A stretch of 17,882 bases of DNA. It comes from Caldilineaceae bacterium (lineage in GTDB: Bacteria; Chloroflexota; Anaerolineae; Caldilineales; Caldilineaceae). The first letter of the stretch is position 1; each line of letters opens with the position of its first letter. The notes under the pieces are model-generated. The model did not search any database and was not told the origin of the DNA. It saw nothing but the letters and a program-made list of their open reading frames with translations. The stretch covers positions 1 through 17,882 of the forward strand of contig JAPKMW010000155.1 of assembly GCA_026645575.1 (NCBI GenBank), written 5' to 3'. The position numbers and the translations under genes are program-made. Positions 13,787 through 17,882 of the stretch are shown piece after piece.

Positions 13787-14760
13787 ATAAAATTAAATTG
13801 GAGTTGAGGTTTTTGTGTTGCCGAGAGGGTTGGTACAAACTTTGCCGGTGCAAGGTATTGGTCATTGGTAATGCCTACCCTGGTCGCTAAGGCAGGTGAC
13901 AAGTACAACGATTCATAGGTAATATCATTTTGTCCCAAGAGGGTTGATTGCGTAGAGCGACCGGCATCGATCAAAATTTGATAAAGTTGCAGCTCTGCCG
14001 GCAATTCTTTGCCATATGTTTTGTCACCTTTAATGCCATCATAACTCAGGGCAAACATAACACTACGTCGGTTGAGATCTTCCAAAAATGTGGCGAGATT
14101 GCAAAGCGTAACACCACTACTATAGCGCGCGTCGCGTGTACCAGAGGTGCCTTGATAGGGTGGATCAAGATAAACAAAATCACGCTGCGCACCTATATCT
14201 GCGAGTATTTGGCGAAAATCAAGACAAGTAACAATTGTTTTTCCTTGTAAGAGCGCCGAGAACGCTAAAATTTCCTGCCGCATACTTAGCGGATGGCGTC
14301 CTTTGCGCCGATTGTCAGGGGCCTGATTAAATTCACCATTGGCGTTGTAGCGGACAGATGCCTTTACACAACGCGCTAACAAATATAAGAATAGATCGGG
14401 CGTATGGGTGCGATTAAACTGATCGCGCACTTCGTCATAGAATGTTCGTTCCTGACCTAACTGTTCATGCCATAATCGTTGATACTGATCGGCAAGTTCC
14501 GTTGGCCGTTCAATGATTGATCGTAATAGATTCGCCAATGGTTGGTTTATGTCGTTAAGCCAAAATCGTTGCGCTAGATTGCGATAGGCGGTAGCGATTG
14601 AAAGGGCAGCAGACCCAGCAAACGGCTCAACCAACCGTTCCACATTAGGCGGTAAAAATTTCAAGATTTGGCGGGCAAGCCCACGTTTGCTACCTTGGTA
14701 CGGAATTGGTTGTGGCAATTTTTTCATGATCTGTTTCATTGGAACACTTGCAAAGGACAA
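13783..14760 (-). CDS. DNA adenine N6-methyltransferase (Dam/D12 class) of a restriction-modification system
   Basis: 325 residues if started at the TTG at 14760; ATGs at 14739 and 14727 are equally plausible, since none has a clear ribosome binding site. The protein methylates adenine in a specific DNA site using S-adenosylmethionine. Motifs follow the D12 (alpha) order: motif X IPYQGSKRGLA (about 19-29), motif I VEPFAGSAALS (about 44-54) for cofactor binding, LNDIN (about 69-72), then motif IV DPPY (199-202) in FVYLDPPYQG. The target-recognition region lies between. Overlap by ATGA with the HNH gene identifies a type II restriction-modification operon. Base composition is more AT-rich than the flanks, suggesting horizontal acquisition. 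If the nuclease is dead, this is now an orphan methyltransferase. The recognition sequence cannot be read from the protein. Confidence 0.9.
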   Translation of the reverse strand: MSFASVPMKQIMKKLPQPIPYQGSKRGLARQILKFLPPNVERLVEPFAGSAALSIATAYRNLAQRFWLNDINQPLANLLRSIIERPTELADQYQRLWHEQLGQERTFYDEVRDQFNRTHTPDLFLYLLARCVKASVRYNANGEFNQAPDNRRKGRHPLSMRQEILAFSALLQGKTIVTCLDFRQILADIGAQRDFVYLDPPYQGTSGTRDARYSSGVTLCNLATFLEDLNRRSVMFALSYDGIKGDKTYGKELPAELQLYQILIDAGRSTQSTLLGQNDITYESLYLSPALATRVGITNDQYLAPAKFVPTLSATQKPQLQFNFI

Positions 14761-14845
14761 AACATCCGTTCTGAAGGCAGTATAACATAAGTCCCTTTAA
14801 ACCATGCTATCAATTGCTGTCAGTTGACATTCGATAATTCTGCGC

Positions 14846-15613
14846 CTACGCTTTGCGCAAGGCAAAGATGGCGTTCATCTCCTCCTCGCTCAGGGTGAAG
14901 TCAAAAACATCCCAGTTGGCCTGGCGATGTTCATTGCTCCCCGCTTTGGGAATGGCGGAAAGACCTTGCTGCAAGATCCAACGTAAGGCCACCTGGGCTG
15001 CCGACTTGCCATGCGCTGCGCCGATGGCTTTGAGTGTTGCATCGTTGCGCACAGCCCCTTCAGCCAGTGGGCTGTAGGCCACAAAAAGGTAATCCTTTGC
15101 TTTGGCCTGTTCGATCAAAGCATCTTGATTCTTGTAGGGGTGATATTCGACTTGGTTGGAAAAGATGGTGGCATGACGCATCGATTCTGCCACCAATGCC
15201 GGCGAAAAGTTGCTCACGCCGATATGGCGAATTAAGCCTTCAGCCTGTAATTCATTTAAGGCGGTCAGCGTTTCGCTCACCGGAATATTGGCGTTGGGCC
15301 AGTGCATGAGCAGCAGGTCGATAGGGCCGGCGTCCAGTTTGTGAAAACTCTCGCGCACGGAGGACAAGGCGCGCTTGTAGGCAAAATTGTGGGGCTGGAC
15401 TTTGGTGACCAAAAAGATCTCCTCACGCGGGATGCCCGATTTTTTGATACCTTGCCCGACCTCCGCTTCGTTATTGTACATCTCGGCGGTATCAATGTGG
15501 CGATAACCGACGGCCAGCGCATGGGCCACGCTATCGACACAGGCGGCGCCACGCAACGCCCAGGTGCCAAAGCCAAGGGCCGGCACGGCTTCACCCTGAA
15601 TTGTGATCTTCAT
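14846..15613 (-). CDS. Aldo/keto reductase
   Basis: 255-residue NADPH-dependent aldo/keto reductase, a TIM barrel of the 2,5-diketogluconate reductase/prokaryotic AKR5-like type by overall pattern. The catalytic tetrad is visible: D41 and Y46 in HIDTAEMYNNE, K71 in LVTKVQPHN and H104 in LLMHWPNA. The family segment LRHIGVSNFSP-like reads IRHIGVSNFSP, and QVEYHPYKNQ and AYSPLAEG lie further on. It is somewhat shorter than the usual 270-280 residues, with a compact C-terminal loop (IPKAGSNEHRQANWDVFDFTLS), so substrate range may differ. AGGAG lies 7 nt before ATG 15613, inside the PAP2 gene, which it overlaps by 23 bp. Co-transcription with the phosphatase gene is very likely. Substrate unknown. 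Confidence 0.92.
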   Translation of the reverse strand: MKITIQGEAVPALGFGTWALRGAACVDSVAHALAVGYRHIDTAEMYNNEAEVGQGIKKSGIPREEIFLVTKVQPHNFAYKRALSSVRESFHKLDAGPIDLLLMHWPNANIPVSETLTALNELQAEGLIRHIGVSNFSPALVAESMRHATIFSNQVEYHPYKNQDALIEQAKAKDYLFVAYSPLAEGAVRNDATLKAIGAAHGKSAAQVALRWILQQGLSAIPKAGSNEHRQANWDVFDFTLSEEEMNAIFALRKA

Positions 15614-16352
15614 CCGCTACTCCTATGGTTGTTTGTTCTTCTGTGGGAGTCTGTTCGATCTCCCCGCGATGTTGCAGCCATGACATCACCAGCCCACAAA
15701 ACGCTGCCCAAACCGCCCCCGCCGTCCAGCCGGCCAGCACATCGGTTGGCCAATGGACGCCCAGGTAGACCCGACTGATACCTACCAACAACGTAATCAA
15801 AATGGCTAAGGTGAGGCTGTAGATTCGTAAGCGACGGCGTTTTTGCATTCGTGCTAACAGCGCACCAAGCGTAAGATAGGTGGCGGCTGACTGCATGGAG
15901 TGACCACTGGGAAAGCTGGTTAAATAGACATAGGAGCCGTGTGGCACCAGGTCCGGTCGTGGTCGGCCAAAAGTTTCTTTGAGCAGATAACTTAAGATCG
16001 CGCCACCTACAACCGCCAGCGTCACCAGTAGGGCGGCTCGGAAGCGCCGCTGGATAATGAGATAGCCAATGACACTGACGGAGAGTAAGAGCAAGACGCC
16101 GCCGCCACCCAGCGCCGTAAAATCACGCATGGCTTCTTCCACCCAGGGTGGGCCAAGGGGATCAGTGGGGTCGGCTGGGCTGCGTAGGGCCAGCAGCAAC
16201 CGTTCATCAATCGTTGCGGTTGCCCCTTCGGTTACTTCGTCGGCCAGCTCAATAAAGAGCCAGACACCGCCAATCACAAAGGCAATCGCCAGCAAAATAA
16301 AGAGATCGGTGCGTTTGATCCGCTGCCAAAATCCGTTTGTGTGTTGTTTCAT
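15591..16352 (-). CDS. PAP2 superfamily membrane phosphatase
   Basis: 253 residues from ATG 16352; a GTG at 16373 in the same frame would add 7 residues but has no better ribosome binding site. Integral membrane phosphatase, probably acting on a lipid phosphate such as phosphatidic acid or undecaprenyl pyrophosphate at the outer face of the membrane. All three PAP2 motifs are intact: K125-x6-R132-P133 (KETFGRPRP), P148-S-G-H151 (FPSGHSMQS) and S193-R-x5-H200-x3-D204 (SRVYLGVHWPTD). Hydrophobic segments occur near 18-36, 84-101, 107-124, 180-192 and 206-222. Overlaps the aldo/keto reductase gene by 23 bp. A plausible promoter lies 62-90 bp upstream of the ATG. Confidence 0.9.
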   Translation of the reverse strand: MKQHTNGFWQRIKRTDLFILLAIAFVIGGVWLFIELADEVTEGATATIDERLLLALRSPADPTDPLGPPWVEEAMRDFTALGGGGVLLLLSVSVIGYLIIQRRFRAALLVTLAVVGGAILSYLLKETFGRPRPDLVPHGSYVYLTSFPSGHSMQSAATYLTLGALLARMQKRRRLRIYSLTLAILITLLVGISRVYLGVHWPTDVLAGWTAGAVWAAFCGLVMSWLQHRGEIEQTPTEEQTTIGVADEDHNSG

Positions 16353-16413
16353 TGCGCCTGACCAACTACGCACCAGTTGAGCATCCTTCTGCCAAGGAAC
16401 GATTGGCAGCTAT

Positions 16414-16442
16414 AGCATACTCAAAAGCGCCCTTTTTGACAA
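16414..16442 (-). promoter_or_regulatory. Sigma-70-like promoter for the PAP2 gene
   Basis: On the minus strand TTGTCA (16442-16437), a 17-bp spacer and TATGCT (16419-16414) lie upstream of ATG 16352, giving a leader of about 55 nt. The spacer holds AAAAGGGCGCTTTT, an imperfect palindrome that might be an operator. Confidence 0.5.
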
Positions 16443-16463
16443 ACAGAAAGCTGAGCGCTTGGA

Positions 16464-16526
16464 AGTGAGCGGCGGTTGATTCGGTGGTTGAGCTTGTCGA
16501 AACCACCGAATCAACCGCCGCTCACT
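16464..16526. repeat. Long perfect hairpin (26-bp stem) just after the SRPBCC gene
   Basis: Arms 16464-16489 and 16501-16526 are exact reverse complements with loop GAGCTTGTCGA. It starts 4 bp after the stop of the SRPBCC gene. The loop core, a GGTTGAGCTTGTCGAAACC-type sequence, resembles dispersed hairpin repeats in many bacterial genomes. A likely terminator or transcript-end stabiliser, without a downstream T-run in the gene's direction. Confidence 0.75.
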
Positions 16527-16529
16527 GTT

Positions 16530-17555
16530 TTACTGGGCGCCGACTGTTTCAGTGGCATTCTCCGGTTTTTCAATGTAGCGTTTGAAGTTGTAGAGATCTT
16601 CGGCCAACTTGCCTTCGGGGTCGGCAAAGAGACCGGCGACCAGATCACCAATAGCGCCACCCGGTGGGATATAGCGCAACATCACGGTCACTTCCACTTC
16701 CTCATCGGATAATTGGTTGAAGGTTACCTGGCCGCTGGTCTTGATGTCGCCGTTGGTGCTACTCCAGGCGACCCGTTTGTTTTCATCCAGACGGGTGGTC
16801 TCCGCATCCCACTCAATGCGACTGTTGAGCGGCCCTTCCATCACCCAGTGGCTGGTGCGGTCGCCGTTTTTGGTGACGGTACAGATGTGTTGCATAAAGT
16901 TGGGAAAGTTTTCAAAGTTGGCCCACGCTTGGTAAACGGCGTCAATGGGCGCCTTGACGATAATGTTTTTGGTGGTCATCGGCCGGTTGCTGTCAAGGGA
17001 GGTGGAGCCGAGACGTCCGCCGAAGGATGCTGCGCTGCGCCCCCGTTGCCCCATGCCGGGGATCAGCCACTGACCGGTCAAAGCATAGTAGACCAGACCT
17101 GCGCCCACCGTCATCAGCGTCAAGCTGCCCAACGACCGGCGCAGCCCCCAGAGCGCCAACAAGCCACCGCCCGCCAGCGCCGACCAACGTTTGAGTTCTT
17201 CGCGACTGCGTTCGTCGTTCATTGCGTTGTTCAAACTGGAGCGCAATGGTTCCGCCGAACCGCTCAGTTGGTTGCGATTGAGTAACGATTGAAAGCCATT
17301 CTCCAGCCGACTGCGCACATTGCCCCACTGCTCCTGCAACATCTCAACGCTGGGCGCATTGCTGGGTTGTTCGGGCGGCATCCCCTCGGTAGCCGCCTCC
17401 GCCTCGTTCATCCAAAGCTGTTCTTCCCAGCCTGGACTATTTTGTTCGTACTCAGGTACATTCTGCGTTGGCTCATTGGCCTGTTCCGCCGCTTTGCCGC
17501 CTTTGGTTGGGCGCTGCTTGCGTTTGCCCGTTTCATAGATCACTTCCTGTGTCAT
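16530..17555 (-). CDS. SRPBCC (polyketide cyclase/START-like) protein with N-terminal membrane region
   Basis: 341 residues, started by ATG 17555 after GAGGAGAAGAAT. Residues 1-120 are charged, low-complexity and probably disordered (rich in E, Q and N). One or two hydrophobic segments follow (about 124-162, ALAGGGLLALWGLRRSLGSL with LTLMTVGAGLVYYALTG), resembling the DUF2892-like membrane hairpin. Residues about 195-332 form an SRPBCC/Polyketide_cyc2 domain: MTTKNIIVKAPIDAVYQAWANFENFPNFM is the typical start, with RIEWDAE and VAWSSTNGDIKTSGQVTFNQL after it and a C-terminal helix (GKLAEDLYNFKRYIEK). SRPBCC domains bind hydrophobic ligands; this membrane-anchored form may shuttle lipids or respond to envelope stress. 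The ligand is unknown. The cysteine-poor, acidic N-terminus suggests a flexible linker. Confidence 0.83.
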   Translation of the reverse strand: MTQEVIYETGKRKQRPTKGGKAAEQANEPTQNVPEYEQNSPGWEEQLWMNEAEAATEGMPPEQPSNAPSVEMLQEQWGNVRSRLENGFQSLLNRNQLSGSAEPLRSSLNNAMNDERSREELKRWSALAGGGLLALWGLRRSLGSLTLMTVGAGLVYYALTGQWLIPGMGQRGRSAASFGGRLGSTSLDSNRPMTTKNIIVKAPIDAVYQAWANFENFPNFMQHICTVTKNGDRTSHWVMEGPLNSRIEWDAETTRLDENKRVAWSSTNGDIKTSGQVTFNQLSDEEVEVTVMLRYIPPGGAIGDLVAGLFADPEGKLAEDLYNFKRYIEKPENATETVGAQ

Positions 17556-17882
17556 ATTCTTCTCCTCGCTCTTTATCTTGCTGTTGCATCGGTTTATGAT
17601 GATCTTGGTAGTTGTCTTTTGTTTGGACTCGATCTAGTCGCAGTAAACCTAATCATAATCTTATAAAGAGTGTAAATTTTTGGTATGGTCAAGATACGGA
17701 GAAGGGGTACAGACAAAGGCACACTTTTACGCAATCCCTATTAATCTGGTGAAATGAGAAGAAATTCAGTTTTTGGCCGTTGCACTCACCCATTCTGTTG
17801 AGCAGGCAAAATTTTTGTTGGGTCAACGGGAATCCAGGGGGTTGACAACAAAATCTTCCGGGAAGGTCATCTTTGTTGACAG
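17556..17882. other. 327-bp region upstream of the SRPBCC gene with no gene seen
   Basis: AT-rich. A minus-strand TTGACC (17692-17687) and TTTATA (17667-17662), 19 bp apart, may be a weak promoter for the SRPBCC gene. Near the window end GTTGAC occurs twice (17841-17846 and 17875-17880), and CAACAAA with CTTCC (17846 onward) is roughly mirrored by GGAAG and TTTGTTG (to 17878), an imperfect inverted repeat. Nothing else recognised. Confidence 0.4.

Noticed and set aside
16713..17285. 190-residue plus-strand frame antisense to the SRPBCC gene
   Set aside because: Shadow frame of a recognisable domain, biased composition.
17813..17882. Possible start of a CRISPR array or insertion-sequence end
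   Set aside because: Only two short GTTGAC occurrences and one imperfect inverted repeat; no regular repeat-spacer pattern before the window ends.

Overview
The window looks like a chromosomal segment of a moderately GC-rich bacterium, most likely a member of the Chloroflexota. That is inference from gene repertoire and style: a DUF389 protein next to MgtC, a bacterial TspO, a membrane-anchored SRPBCC protein, and long perfect hairpins in many intergenic gaps. No rRNA or tRNA gene and no CRISPR array was seen. Most genes are metabolic or envelope genes. Two islands, about 60-540 and 12,990-14,800, read as more AT-rich and carry typical accessory systems (toxin-antitoxin, restriction-modification).

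Left part (1-6,930). The window opens inside a copy of a short inverted-repeat element. A minus-strand pair follows: a HicA-type toxin gene and a small unrecognised partner gene. On the plus strand come hydantoinase/oxoprolinase subunit B (hyuB), an N-acyl-D-amino-acid deacylase overlapping it by ATGA, a AAA-type ATPase with a C-terminal nuclease-like domain, and an M14-family aspartoacylase/succinylglutamate-desuccinylase-like zinc enzyme. The three enzymes suggest scavenging of cyclic or N-acylated amino-acid derivatives. The ATPase has its own promoter-like region, in which a 10-bp inverted repeat encloses two TACAAT boxes and overlaps the ribosome binding site.

Middle (6,930-11,430). All genes here are on the minus strand: a 65-residue exported or membrane peptide containing two tandem copies of a 12-residue unit, a class A beta-lactamase-like serine hydrolase without signal peptide, a Gfo/Idh/MocA oxidoreductase, and an mgtC-DUF389 membrane-protein operon. 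Between the hydrolase and the oxidoreductase lies a complete 176-bp MITE-like element with 15-bp terminal inverted repeats and a 5-bp target duplication. The fragment at 1-77 is a second copy of it.

Right part (11,430-17,882). A 426-bp intergenic region is packed with hairpins and palindromes. It precedes tspO and a tightly linked unknown 130-residue gene on the plus strand. The rest is on the minus strand: a DNA adenine methyltransferase overlapping an HNH restriction endonuclease gene that is broken by one in-frame TAA next to its catalytic histidine, a PAP2 phosphatase overlapping an aldo/keto reductase, and an SRPBCC protein with a membrane segment. The last 327 bases hold no gene.

The strongest items for follow-up are the duplicated peptide (its two 36-bp units differ only at synonymous sites), the MITE and its second copy, which supplies the hicA stop codon, the HicA gene with a non-HicB partner, and the interrupted HNH nuclease with a hydrophobic C-terminal tail.
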